Source: a virus
Direction: 5' to 3' (one strand)
Virus record (IMG/VR): IMGVR_UViG_3300029319_000053
Coordinates: 1 to 57,682 of that record
DNA length: 57,682 nt
Both the position numbers and the translations under genes were made by a program. The notes under the pieces are model-generated. The model searched no databases and had not been told where the DNA came from. It saw only the letters and a program-made list of their open reading frames with translations. Positions 35,920 through 45,962 of the stretch are shown here, piece by piece; the first letter of the stretch is position 1; every line of letters starts with the position of its first letter.

Positions 35920-38289
35920 TTATCCTACCATGTATCCCCACCAATATGCTTGACTACCATATACTGCAGCTCCAGCATTCATAGAACTACCTGCTACTCT
36001 TACGGTTATTTCATCATTTGCATTGCATTCAATTAAACATTGATGACTGACATTACTATGTGAATCAGCTTGTGCACCAGCTTGAATTGTGCCTGAGTAA
36101 TTGCTTCCGTCTTTATAGAAAGCAAAATTAAAGATACCACTAGTCCAAGGATAAACTAAAAAGTTTGCTCCAAATAAATAAACGCCCGCATGAGGAGCAG
36201 TAAATACTCCGCTAGCATGGTTGCTTTTTCTATCAAAAGATTCTGAATTAAAAGCTACTGTAGCAAAACTACTAGTTATCGTTTGACTGCTAGTTAATTT
36301 AGCCATAAACGCTGGTTGTTCAGGCATCTCGACCATACCTGTTGCGGTGACTTTAAACCTTGTGCTCATACCTGAACTAGATGTTCCGGTTTTAACAATA
36401 AAACCAGATGAATCATTATTACTTGTATCGCCTCTATAAAAACCTATTTGTGCTCTTGGGTATGATGCACTAGCTAAATCTGTATAATATTCTGTAAGAG
36501 CTTCTGCTGCCCAACCTTGGTTTTCGCTCCAAATTCTTTGGACTATCTGTGAACTTCCTGCTACTGCTGTGGGCACTTTAACATCATGAAAATAAGATGG
36601 TGATGCTCCGATTCCAACCTTTCTATTAAAAGTTGCATCTCCTGCTTCTGACATATCAATTCTTAGTGCTTCAACACTTGAACCACCGTCATCTCCTGAG
36701 AATACTATGTCTTTATCTTGTGTTGGATTGTTAAAATAAAAGTCGCCACTTGATACATAAGTTTTACCAAATGTTGTACCTGCTGATAAAAAGTGTATCT
36801 CAGCATTACCAGCATCAAGTGATACTGTACTAGAATTTTTGACTGCTCCTCCAATATATAAATCTTTAAATCTAGCATCTGAGGCACCAATATCCATGTG
36901 ATTGTCTCTTGCTGCATTTGCTGCTGTTATATTAAAGAATTTAGTACCGCCTGAGTGTATTCTTATACCACCATTTGAACCTCCTAAAAATCCTGCGGTT
37001 GTTGTCACAGATGAAGCTGTAACTGCTCCTGAAAAAGTACCAGTTGTTGCAGTAACACCTGCATTAAAAGTAGCGGCACCTGCATCTGACATGTCAAATT
37101 GAACAGCATTAATAGCTGAGCCACCGTCATTTCCTTGTATAAAAAAATCTGCGTCAGAAGCGGTGCTTTTGATTGCAAAACCGCCTGTTAAGTCAATAGC
37201 TCCAACACCAGTTCCACCATCTTTGAAAGTTATATCACCGCCGTCTGCATCAAGAATAATGTCGCCTGCGGAATCAAGTGTTAGGTCGCCACTAGCTTTT
37301 ACTAAATCACCACCTATGTTTATGTGACTAGAAGTTTTTACATCTCCAACAATATCTACTGGCACTGAGGGTGAGGCAGTTCCTAATCCAACCCTAGAAT
37401 TTGCATGATCTACAACAAAAGTAGGGGAGTCAAAAGCAACATCGTTAGATCCTACGGTCAAGGTGCCAGGCATAGTAATGTTGCCCGAAAGTTTTGCACT
37501 AGTTACAGTGCTATCGCTTGGTGTTCCAATGTTTACTGGGTTTATTACATAAACCGTTACGCCCCTACCAGCTATAACGCCTGTAGTTATAGTCAAAGTG
37601 TTAGTAGAGATAGTGTAAGCGTCTTGGTCTTGAAAGACCCCGTCTACAAAAACTATTAGATTTGTTTCAGCTGCTGGAGTATCAGATAAAGTAAAGTCTG
37701 TTTGTGGACTACCACTTACATCTGCTGCAGTAAAAGAATCTACAGTTAAGTTAGAAGACTGTAAATTAATAAGATTATCTACTATAACCTCTAGTTTTGT
37801 GCCATTTACAGGAGCTGCATCAAAGGTTAATGTGCTACTACTAAAACTAAAAGTATCGTGGTGTTGCATGACACCATCAAGGAACACCATGGCATTAGCC
37901 TCTACACCAGGGTCTATACCTATGTCATAACTTGTTGCACCACCAGAAGTGGTTGCATTAAAAACTGTTTGGTTTGCAGACTTAGCCGCAATATTTTCTT
38001 GGATTGTTTCAAGAACTCCCGCAGTAAGCCTGAGTTCAGCTGCGTCACCCGAGCTAAAAGCCCTAGCCGTAGTGCTTTCTTGAGCACGAACAATGGTCAA
38101 AGTGTTACTTGATCTTGCAGTAACCTTTACTATCTCATTATTTGTACCGTCGTCAAACGTACAGAAGAAGAACTCTCCTGCAGCTAAGCTTGGAAATACA
38201 CTACCGTCTGTTACTGTAGCGCTTGTCGCACTATTTGTTAGACTAGACCCAAGCGTTGTTTTGGCATTGTTCTTAAAAACAATTCCCAT
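35920..38289 (-). CDS. Tail fibre with C1q-like tip, 789 aa
   Basis: The N-terminal half has beta-rich repeats (LTVDSFTAADVSGSPQTDFT; DLTLDSAGDIILDADGG), which resemble phage fibre shafts. The last 135 residues read like a C1q/TNF jelly roll: QPAFMAKLTSS, VAFNSESFDRKSNHASGVFT, APHAGVYLFGANF and ending WWGYMVG. C1q-like domains bind proteins or sugars and form trimers, which suits the tip of a trimeric fibre. It is the fibre nearest the virion genes, so perhaps the proximal one. Confidence 0.85.
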   Translation of the reverse strand: MGIVFKNNAKTTLGSSLTNSATSATVTDGSVFPSLAAGEFFFCTFDDGTNNEIVKVTARSSNTLTIVRAQESTTARAFSSGDAAELRLTAGVLETIQENIAAKSANQTVFNATTSGGATSYDIGIDPGVEANAMVFLDGVMQHHDTFSFSSSTLTFDAAPVNGTKLEVIVDNLINLQSSNLTVDSFTAADVSGSPQTDFTLSDTPAAETNLIVFVDGVFQDQDAYTISTNTLTITTGVIAGRGVTVYVINPVNIGTPSDSTVTSAKLSGNITMPGTLTVGSNDVAFDSPTFVVDHANSRVGLGTASPSVPVDIVGDVKTSSHINIGGDLVKASGDLTLDSAGDIILDADGGDITFKDGGTGVGAIDLTGGFAIKSTASDADFFIQGNDGGSAINAVQFDMSDAGAATFNAGVTATTGTFSGAVTASSVTTTAGFLGGSNGGIRIHSGGTKFFNITAANAARDNHMDIGASDARFKDLYIGGAVKNSSTVSLDAGNAEIHFLSAGTTFGKTYVSSGDFYFNNPTQDKDIVFSGDDGGSSVEALRIDMSEAGDATFNRKVGIGASPSYFHDVKVPTAVAGSSQIVQRIWSENQGWAAEALTEYYTDLASASYPRAQIGFYRGDTSNNDSSGFIVKTGTSSSGMSTRFKVTATGMVEMPEQPAFMAKLTSSQTITSSFATVAFNSESFDRKSNHASGVFTAPHAGVYLFGANFLVYPWTSGIFNFAFYKDGSNYSGTIQAGAQADSHSNVSHQCLIECNANDEITVRVAGSSMNAGAAVYGSQAYWWGYMVG

Positions 38290-38310
38290 AAGTAACGTCT
38301 CCTATCTATG

Positions 38311-38736
38311 TTAGCTAACTGTTACTGTCCAGGTAATTGTCATTGAGTCATTAGCTCCTTTGTTAACAACAGAAAATACGGTTCTACAAAGCATAGTACC
38401 ACTAGAAGAAGCGTTAAGTAACGCCGCTTCTGTAACAGCACCTGTACCAGTACCAGCAGCAAAAGTTGCTACATAAGTTACAACAGCACCAGACACACTA
38501 GTACTTGTTAGAGATACCCTACCAAGTTCTGTACCTAATGCAGTTTGTGAAGCTGCTGCCGCAGTTGTACCGCTACCAATTGCCATGTGTGACATGGCAG
38601 TTGCAGAAGCGTCTTTCATACGGGAAGCAACATACCCTTTTCCAGCTGTAACAACCAAGTTATCGACTTCTTGTACAGTGTCACCGTTTAAGGCTATCTG
38701 TAATTTACCCTTTAGTTTTAAGTCGTCATTAATCAT
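38311..38736 (-). CDS. Tail-associated protein, 141 aa
   Basis: A 141-residue beta-rich product (GKLQIALNGDTVQEVDNLVV, later MSHMAIGSGTTAAAASQTAL). The pattern T-A-L-G-T-E-L is frequent in phage tail-tip and fibre-attachment proteins. It lies between two fibre genes with short gaps, so a structural role is likely. No family assigned with certainty. Confidence 0.65.
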   Translation of the reverse strand: MINDDLKLKGKLQIALNGDTVQEVDNLVVTAGKGYVASRMKDASATAMSHMAIGSGTTAAAASQTALGTELGRVSLTSTSVSGAVVTYVATFAAGTGTGAVTEAALLNASSSGTMLCRTVFSVVNKGANDSMTITWTVTVS

Positions 38737-38748
38737 ATTAGCTCCATT

Positions 38749-40116
38749 TTAATTTAAAACACTAGTATTTAAGCCAGCTGTATTCAGCACGCTTCCGCCA
38801 CCGGCAACAAACAGAATTTCAACTGACTCAGTTATTGTAGCACTATCTGTAAAAGATGTGTCAAAAGATAAACCCAAACTTTCTGAAATGCTGGGCGTAT
38901 CAGCAAAGGGATCTACAGGCCCTATTGCTAAACTTGGTGAGTCTGAAAGACTAAAAGCATCTACAAAAGCCGAATTTTCGCCTACAAAATTAAAAGAAAG
39001 GCTTTCTGATATAGTAATCGTGTCTGTTATAGCAGGCTTAGTTATAGAAAACACGGGAACATCTGTTACACTAAACACGTTACTTTTATTTAAACCTGAT
39101 TCAGTAGCTAGATTATCTTCCGCACTAGCTAAGTCATCTAAAGCATAAGCATCTGTAAAAGTTCTTTGGTAAGTAACTGCCCTAGCTAGGCTTTCTGCTA
39201 TGTTAGGGGCGTCAGAAAGCGGTCTTTCAAAACTTTTTGCTGGCACATCTAACATTAACATATCCCCAGCAGCTCCTACATTGATCTGCCCACCCATGGC
39301 CGAGTGATTCGTGCAATAATAGTAAAGAGTAGATGGAGTAGAGCCCGTAACTACTATTCGTGTATAAGCACCAGAGGATCCAGCAGTTCCGTTCGTAGTT
39401 ACATTAGTTGTGTAAGCAGAACCTCCGCCGTGTGTACCATTAGAAGTAGTAGACAACCGTAGCGGGTGGCCGCCATTACTAGAATCAGATTGGTCAAACG
39501 TGTAAGTAGCTCCAATTCTTAGGGTTAGAGTATCTTGGCGTACTCCATTTATGTAATATTTATTAGCCCCATAGTAAGATTGCACCGTTACCGTAAATGT
39601 TTGATCTGTAGCGCTTGCGTCGTCAACAGCTTTACCCACATCCTTTGCATCAGACTCAGATATAGTCGTGGTATCAGCTTTACCCAGCCCTACAGACAGA
39701 ACTTCAGAATCACTAAAACTGTAACTATCTGCAAGATCTCTAAAATATTGTACTGTTTTACTAAGTTCTTCAGTTACTGAGGTAGAATCTGCAAGTGCTT
39801 TGTCTAACGCTTTAGCTAATTCTTCACTAACTATTGGCGTGTCGCTTGCAGCTTTGCCAAAGTCGAATACGTCCGAATCAGTAAAACCAAAGGATTCTGC
39901 GTTAGGTGAATTGTATTGTGCGGTAAAGTATCTGTTTAAAGTATCCGCATCTATAAAGACATCTGCAGCAGTAAGTTGTTGAAATGCAACGATTTGTTGC
40001 ATGTCTATGAATTGTACTGTGGTTTTTAGATGCTCAAATAAGCTTACAGCTTCTGTAGAATCTGTCTGTATTACCAGCTTTATTTGCTGGTAGTCTACTG
40101 TAAACTTGAATGCCAT
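38749..40116 (-). CDS. Virion-associated protein with a cupredoxin-like domain
   Basis: The 455-residue protein has repeated segments of the form (D/S)-x-x-x-I-S-E-S-L (TPIVSEELAK, APNIAESLARA, DTISESLSF). Between them lies a domain of about 100 residues (about 180-285) with GGHPLRL, YYYCTNHSAMGG and the strand GATYTFDQSD. His, Cys, His and Met sit at the spacings of a type 1 copper site (H...C-x-x-H-x-x-x-M). Such domains are known in virion proteins of marine phages. Copper binding, electron transfer or simple beta-sandwich use are all possible. The gene overlaps the next one by one base at 40116. Confidence 0.75.
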   Translation of the reverse strand: MAFKFTVDYQQIKLVIQTDSTEAVSLFEHLKTTVQFIDMQQIVAFQQLTAADVFIDADTLNRYFTAQYNSPNAESFGFTDSDVFDFGKAASDTPIVSEELAKALDKALADSTSVTEELSKTVQYFRDLADSYSFSDSEVLSVGLGKADTTTISESDAKDVGKAVDDASATDQTFTVTVQSYYGANKYYINGVRQDTLTLRIGATYTFDQSDSSNGGHPLRLSTTSNGTHGGGSAYTTNVTTNGTAGSSGAYTRIVVTGSTPSTLYYYCTNHSAMGGQINVGAAGDMLMLDVPAKSFERPLSDAPNIAESLARAVTYQRTFTDAYALDDLASAEDNLATESGLNKSNVFSVTDVPVFSITKPAITDTITISESLSFNFVGENSAFVDAFSLSDSPSLAIGPVDPFADTPSISESLGLSFDTSFTDSATITESVEILFVAGGGSVLNTAGLNTSVLN

Positions 40117-40490
40117 TAATCAAAGTCGTCACGTACTTTAAACTTTATCAAATCTTGCACTGTTTGTATGTTTCCATCTGACTTTGTAAACTCAAGCTCC
40201 CCTTCAAAAGTACCTGCGGTTGACCATGTCCCTGATGGGAATATTAGAGTACAAGTGCCTGCACTAGGAGCAGAAATAGTAGCTGTAATAGTAGATAACA
40301 CTGTAGTTTTGCCTACTTCTCTTATTCTTAACTTTACAGAACCACCTGTTAAATTTACAGGAGCCCAAGTTGTGCTGTCTTCTACATCTAAAGTAGCACC
40401 AGAAGCAGCAGTATTGCTGTCTTTCAAGTTAAAAGTAAGTTCAGGGAGTGTATCTCCTACTACTAATTTTATTGTGTCTGAATACGCCAT
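40116..40490 (-). CDS. BppU-like baseplate/fibre attachment protein
   Basis: The 124-residue product starts with DTIKLVVGDTLPELTFNLKD and has VNLTGGSVKLRIRE and EGELEFTKSDGNIQTV. These form the beta-sandwich pattern of BppU-like N-terminal domains of phage baseplate upper proteins. It probably links fibres to the tail. Its stop is shared with the 38749-40116 gene start. Confidence 0.7.
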   Translation of the reverse strand: MAYSDTIKLVVGDTLPELTFNLKDSNTAASGATLDVEDSTTWAPVNLTGGSVKLRIREVGKTTVLSTITATISAPSAGTCTLIFPSGTWSTAGTFEGELEFTKSDGNIQTVQDLIKFKVRDDFD

Positions 40491-40502
40491 AATTAATTAT
40501 AC

Positions 40503-43500
40503 CTATAAATTGTTGTAAAGAGGAGTTAAGTCTTTTAGCCTTAAATCTCCTGTAAATAAATCATACCCTTTTTCTACAGTCGGTCCAAGTGGGCCTACCC
40601 ACATAGGGTCTCCATACCTTCTGTCTTCCATAAACAAAGGAAGCGCTAGAGTAAAAGGCCCAAGCACCCCGGACCTATCGATAATCTCTGTACTATACTC
40701 ACCCCAATCCATAGTCTGTGACCTTCTGTAGTTTTTATCCTCTGGGCTCACCCCTGGCAACAGCCAAGCTAATCCAACTTTAAATCTTTCACGTAGATCA
40801 AACCCCAACATAGTCAATGGTAATAAGGTTGCAGCACCTAAGAACAAAGGTATGGCTGCGCCTGTTAACCCAGCCTCTGTATACCTGGCTTGCATCTCAT
40901 TCATAGAGCCACCTACGATAGTTTTACCATAAGCGTAGAAGAAAGACTTAAGTTGCCACACTAAAGCAAACCTAGGATCAGAAGCCCAAGTAGGTCTTTC
41001 TGCAGCATTTGGCCTTACTATAGACTCATCTACAAACCTAGCTAAAGCTAATTTTATTTTTTCATTCCCAGCTTCATTAATATTACCACCAGCCCAGTTG
41101 TTTACCTCTTCTGCTGTCAACCCTAACTCTTTTAAATATCTTATTGATCTTTGATTACCGGCTGCAGCTTTTTTACCATTATCTAGTAAGAATGCTTTAC
41201 CCATACCCGCTGCAAATATCCTAGTAAATCTAGTGAACTGTTCTAATCCTATACCTCTAAAAAACTTATTAGTAAATTTTTTAGTATTTTCACTTGTATA
41301 ATCTAGTTCCCCAGCGCCTACAAATGTCTCCATCATTGCATCAATACCAACAACTCCTATGTCTTTAGCTAACTGAGCAGCCTCTTCTTTATTATTGATC
41401 ATATTAAAAATAGTACTGGCTGCAGTTCGTAATGCTCCAAAGTCTTTAGAACGCAGTATTGGTCCTGCTAAATCTGGAAAAGAAGCAAAAGTAGCAAAAG
41501 TTAAAAGGGTAGTTACATTAAAGGCTAATCCTATTTGATTAGCCCCTCTAAACAAGCCACTTGAAATAGGTTCAACTTTTCCTAACATTGCCATAACTGT
41601 TTTTGTAGCTTGTTCTCTTTGCTTAGGGTCTTGTATTTCACTTAAAAGTTTTTCTATTTGTTGAGGTCCGCCTCTTTTATTTAATTCTACTTTTTTAACG
41701 GTATTGTCAATATATTTTTGTAAAGCTCTATGTGGGTCTTCTAATACTTCTATATTCCTTAGCGCTTCAGTAGGTATTCTAGAGTAAAGTTTTACTCTAG
41801 CTTTAGTTAAACCTAAAGAATATCTAGCGTGAGAAGGTATATTTCTTTGTTTTCTAAGTTCTTTAAGAGTTTCTTCTACTGTTCCCATTTTTTCTGCTTG
41901 TTTTAAAGCAGCTAATTCTATTTCATTTGTAGCGTCTGAAAGTGTAATCTCTACACTTAAATCAGCCTCGGCTTTTGTTAAACCGGGGTTATACTCTATT
42001 AATAAATTAGCTAAAGCTTCTGCTTTGCTTTTATCACCTGCTATCTCTTGTATAGCTAAAGAACGGGGAAAGAAGTTAGAAAGCCTGTCCACTCCTATTT
42101 CTTGTAAATTTAATTTATCATAGTGTTCTACTAACCATTCTCTAATTCGTTGTGCTTGTGGGCCTAACTCTTCTGTGGGTTTACTAGATTCTGCATCCAA
42201 AAGGATATTCATTTTATCTTGCGTCATGTCACCAGTTTTAAACACGCCTAAAATATCTTGTATCTCATTCATTTTTGCTCTAGCTTGTGTGACAGTTGCA
42301 GTGAGAAGCCCTACTTCTTCGGTAGTTTGAGATTGGCCTCTAAACATTTGTGCTAACTTTTTCCCAGCTGGGCCATACCCTCTAAGTAAATTGTCTTTAG
42401 CAAATAAAACAACTTTTAAAAACTCTCCTACTCCTACTAAATTTCCTGTTTCTTTTAGTCTATTTACTGTTTGTTGTATTTTTTGTGGAGCTTTAGGATC
42501 ACCTAACGGTATCTCTTTACCTATCTTCTCTACCGTTTGTTGTATTTCTGCACTTGCTAAATACTTTGTCATAAAATGACCGGGGTCATTATTTATTCTT
42601 TTTAACTCCACTACATAGTCAGCAAAAGCAGGACTTACTCCATATCTTCTAGTAGCAAAATTACTAAATTCTTTTACAAAAGCTTGTATCTTACCTGCTA
42701 AACGTTTGAAGAAAGAGTCTGTTTGGTTTTGTGCTTTTTTTGTTTCATCGAGCAAATAAGAAGCTACTTGATCTGACATCCATTCGTTAAAGCCTTGGTC
42801 ATCATTTGTATACTGAGCAGTGTCATTACCTTCTCTGTCTTGGTTAAATGCATTAAGTAAGCCCTGTCTTAGTTTAGGTATACTTAAACTTTTTTCTAAT
42901 TCTTGATTTACAAAAGAGTGGCCTATCTCATGAGCTACAACAAATGCCCTAGCTCCTTGTTCTGCTTTGTTAAGTCCTTCTCTAGTTTGTACAAGAAGAA
43001 CATCAAAATTTGCACCCTTTATATTTCTACCCCTTGTAGAACCTTCTGGGCCCATATCTTGCGTAAGGGCAGCCTGAACTCTAGTTAATAGATCTGCATC
43101 TCCTTCTAAAGACTCTAAAGTAATATCCTCTGTAGTACTAAATACTTTGTAGGCTTTTTTCAAACCTAATTTAGTATTAGCGATACGTTGAAAATCTGTA
43201 AGAAAAGTAGCATCTAAGTGTTGCTCAACCACACTAGTAAAAGAAACACCGGGTTTAGGACCTGCTGCTCTTGTAGACCCTTTTGCATAAGGATTTTTAA
43301 ATAGTCTTTGATTAAACTCATCTTCTATTCTTTGGTCTGGCAAAGTAGTTTGGTCTTCAACTTGAACAAATTGCGGTGTTTGTCTACCTGTTTCTAGGTC
43401 AACGCCTTGACCAGTTTCTACTGTTTCTAATCTAGATTCTTCTTGTATATCTTGCCTTGGATCAAATCCAGCCTCAAGGTCTCCACTTTTCACTTGGCTT

Positions 43501-45962
43501 TCTCTACCCCTTTGTAGATCATTTAAAGTAAATCTTTCTCTACCTTTATTCTTTGTATAAACAATAGCTCCTGGGTCATTAAAAGTTTCACTATTTACAA
43601 GTTTGCCGTCATAAAATAAAGCGTAGTTGCCTTCTAAAGAACCTAAGATAAAAGCAAACCCATCTATAGCACTACCAAACTCATCCTGCGATAAACTTTC
43701 ACCAAACCTTCTAGCAAGAACTCTACCTTGATTAACAAGAGTTGGCATATCTATTCCTACAGGCTTATCCATCTCAGGTGTTTCTATTGTAAACCTGCTA
43801 TTTCTTGCGTTTCTTTTTGCTCTATTTACTACTTTTGTTATATCTGCAGGACTAGGTTGAGTTACCCCTGGAGTGTAGCCCATGTTGTATTTAATTAAAT
43901 TAAATCCACCTCTTTCAGTATTTTCATTAATCTTATAAAAAGCACCAGTTGGATCATTTACATTCTCTCTTATAAAAGCTTTTAATAAACTCTCTGAGTA
44001 TCTTTTTTTACTTATGTCTTGGTCAAACTCTCTTTCAAACTCTGTTGGCACTAAAGTTCTAGCTTCTTCTACTAAAGCTTGGTCGTAAGTTATATCGGTA
44101 GAAGGTATAGCCCAAACTTGTGTACCTTTTTGTCTAGGTGTTATAGGGTCAAGAAAAGAACCCCTACCTTCTTCTACAGCAGTTGGTTCAGGGGTAAGTG
44201 CAAAAATATTTCCTAATTCTTCTTCATCTAATCCCTCATCCTGCATAGCGTCCATACGTTCTTCTACAACAGATTCTAAATCTCTTGTCTCTACAGTAAG
44301 ACCGGGTGTTTTATTTATGTATGCTTCTGCTGCTGCTATGGCTTGCGCCTCTCCTTCTACAGAAGTTGACTGTTCCCAACGTGTAGAACCATCTTCATCT
44401 TTTACACGAACTGCTAAAGTGTCTTCTGACCTTCTTGGTCTAGTATAGCCTAAGTTACTAGCTAACCACTCGTCTAAAAGATTTTTATCTCGAACATTTG
44501 CAGACATAACATTCGCAAATGCTTCTGCTACTTCAGGGTTATTAGTATAAATAGTGCCTACATCTGCTATTTCTACCGCTTGTACGTTTGGATATTTAGC
44601 TAACATTTCAGGTTCAAGTGTTTCCATAGTTTCTGCATTTGCATTAACTACGTAAACTAAATCTCTTCTTATAGTAGGACTATCCATATCAGCAAACTGT
44701 TTTCTTATATCAGCTTCGCTTTCCGCTAATACAGTTCCAGCTTTATCAAGATCTTGCATCTCTGTTGTAAATGCAATCTCATGGGCTTGCTTTGCTTGGT
44801 CGTACATCTTACCAGCTACGGCAGATGGAGTACCAATAGCCGTACCTACACCAAGACCACCAAAAAACCCAGCAAATAAAGCGTTAGCCCTATCTAAATT
44901 AGCCATAGTTTTTGTGTACTCTTCGTCTATTCTAAATTTTTGTTGCACGGACAACTCCTCTTGTCCTGCTTCGGCTAGGCCTTCAGCTACTGAAGTAGTA
45001 GCTGCTACCTGTGCAATCCTAGCTCTCTTACTTCTTATTGGAGCATCTTTTGCAGTATTTATGCCTTTAGGTTGTTTTCTTTTAAGCACGTTTGCTACAG
45101 ATTTTGCTACAGCAACCTCACTACCTAAACCAATTGCTGCAAAACCTAAACCTTGCAAAGCAGATTGAAAGCCAGCTTCTTGGTCTATCATGCCTTGTTC
45201 TCCAAAGTCACCAAAAGCAATACCTTGTCCCATAACTTGTTCTTGAGACCCAGCGCCTGTTAAAGCCCCTACTGTGGCTCCTCTACGTAAACGTTTATTA
45301 CGAACACTTGCATAAAGATTTTTAATTAGGGTTTCTTCGTCTGGAGTAAGGGGGTCAAGTTTAGTAGGTCTTTTTTTAACTTTGTTTGCTTCAAGAGCTA
45401 TAAATTTATTTACAACTTTCTGAACTTCTCTTTTGGTATAAGCTTCTTTTGCTACGCTTTGCGGAAGAATAGTTTTTTGTAAAGCCTTCGTTCCTACTTT
45501 TCTACTAACGCCAGCTGTTATAGCTGCACCAGCTCCAGCTCCCGTCATCGCTAAACCTATACTAGCTACAGCAGAAGGAACGAATTGTCCTGTTGCTTGT
45601 ATTGCCTGATTAATAAAACCACCAAAAGTAGGTTGATCTAAAAACTCTTCGAAAGTTTCTGCTCCTGCTAGATAAGGAGCTCCTGCTTGTTGTATGAGTT
45701 GGGCTTGGTTTAGAGCGCTTTCGGCTTTTTCTTCATTGCCCATGATGGCAGCTAAAGACCCTTTAAAATTAACTATTTGAGCTTGGGTGTTAACTACACC
45801 AGTATCTACTGCAGCTTTAAATAATTGTACGGGATCATCTATTGGTACTATTTCGGGAGAGGTATCTTGTATCGCCCCTCTACTAGCTACTGCGTTATCA
45901 GGAACGAATCGATTACTTGCACCAGCTCCTGCAATCTCATTAGTCTCTTTCTTCGATACCAT
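40503..45962 (-). CDS. Giant internal virion protein with zinc peptidase motif
   Basis: At 1,819 residues this is the largest protein here. The first 600 residues have hydrophobic patches and an Ala/Gly-rich region (AVASIGLAMTGAGAGAAITA near 130). HEIGHSFVNQELE around residue 1,010, followed 40-odd residues later by NEWMSDQVASYLL, looks like an HExxH zinc peptidase with a third Glu ligand. The C-terminal 400 residues, with hydrophobic segments and a closing acidic stretch, resemble large polyvalent-protein domains (LPD38-like). Placed between the adaptor and fibre genes, it is probably ejected into the cell with the DNA. It overlaps the upstream 664-aa protein gene by 23 bases. Confidence 0.78.
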   Translation of the reverse strand: MVSKKETNEIAGAGASNRFVPDNAVASRGAIQDTSPEIVPIDDPVQLFKAAVDTGVVNTQAQIVNFKGSLAAIMGNEEKAESALNQAQLIQQAGAPYLAGAETFEEFLDQPTFGGFINQAIQATGQFVPSAVASIGLAMTGAGAGAAITAGVSRKVGTKALQKTILPQSVAKEAYTKREVQKVVNKFIALEANKVKKRPTKLDPLTPDEETLIKNLYASVRNKRLRRGATVGALTGAGSQEQVMGQGIAFGDFGEQGMIDQEAGFQSALQGLGFAAIGLGSEVAVAKSVANVLKRKQPKGINTAKDAPIRSKRARIAQVAATTSVAEGLAEAGQEELSVQQKFRIDEEYTKTMANLDRANALFAGFFGGLGVGTAIGTPSAVAGKMYDQAKQAHEIAFTTEMQDLDKAGTVLAESEADIRKQFADMDSPTIRRDLVYVVNANAETMETLEPEMLAKYPNVQAVEIADVGTIYTNNPEVAEAFANVMSANVRDKNLLDEWLASNLGYTRPRRSEDTLAVRVKDEDGSTRWEQSTSVEGEAQAIAAAEAYINKTPGLTVETRDLESVVEERMDAMQDEGLDEEELGNIFALTPEPTAVEEGRGSFLDPITPRQKGTQVWAIPSTDITYDQALVEEARTLVPTEFEREFDQDISKKRYSESLLKAFIRENVNDPTGAFYKINENTERGGFNLIKYNMGYTPGVTQPSPADITKVVNRAKRNARNSRFTIETPEMDKPVGIDMPTLVNQGRVLARRFGESLSQDEFGSAIDGFAFILGSLEGNYALFYDGKLVNSETFNDPGAIVYTKNKGRERFTLNDLQRGRESQVKSGDLEAGFDPRQDIQEESRLETVETGQGVDLETGRQTPQFVQVEDQTTLPDQRIEDEFNQRLFKNPYAKGSTRAAGPKPGVSFTSVVEQHLDATFLTDFQRIANTKLGLKKAYKVFSTTEDITLESLEGDADLLTRVQAALTQDMGPEGSTRGRNIKGANFDVLLVQTREGLNKAEQGARAFVVAHEIGHSFVNQELEKSLSIPKLRQGLLNAFNQDREGNDTAQYTNDDQGFNEWMSDQVASYLLDETKKAQNQTDSFFKRLAGKIQAFVKEFSNFATRRYGVSPAFADYVVELKRINNDPGHFMTKYLASAEIQQTVEKIGKEIPLGDPKAPQKIQQTVNRLKETGNLVGVGEFLKVVLFAKDNLLRGYGPAGKKLAQMFRGQSQTTEEVGLLTATVTQARAKMNEIQDILGVFKTGDMTQDKMNILLDAESSKPTEELGPQAQRIREWLVEHYDKLNLQEIGVDRLSNFFPRSLAIQEIAGDKSKAEALANLLIEYNPGLTKAEADLSVEITLSDATNEIELAALKQAEKMGTVEETLKELRKQRNIPSHARYSLGLTKARVKLYSRIPTEALRNIEVLEDPHRALQKYIDNTVKKVELNKRGGPQQIEKLLSEIQDPKQREQATKTVMAMLGKVEPISSGLFRGANQIGLAFNVTTLLTFATFASFPDLAGPILRSKDFGALRTAASTIFNMINNKEEAAQLAKDIGVVGIDAMMETFVGAGELDYTSENTKKFTNKFFRGIGLEQFTRFTRIFAAGMGKAFLLDNGKKAAAGNQRSIRYLKELGLTAEEVNNWAGGNINEAGNEKIKLALARFVDESIVRPNAAERPTWASDPRFALVWQLKSFFYAYGKTIVGGSMNEMQARYTEAGLTGAAIPLFLGAATLLPLTMLGFDLRERFKVGLAWLLPGVSPEDKNYRRSQTMDWGEYSTEIIDRSGVLGPFTLALPLFMEDRRYGDPMWVGPLGPTVEKGYDLFTGDLRLKDLTPLYNNL

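Noticed and set aside
31247-38289. Possible diversity-generating retroelement acting on the fibres
   Set aside because: No reverse transcriptase gene and no template/variable repeat pair were seen.
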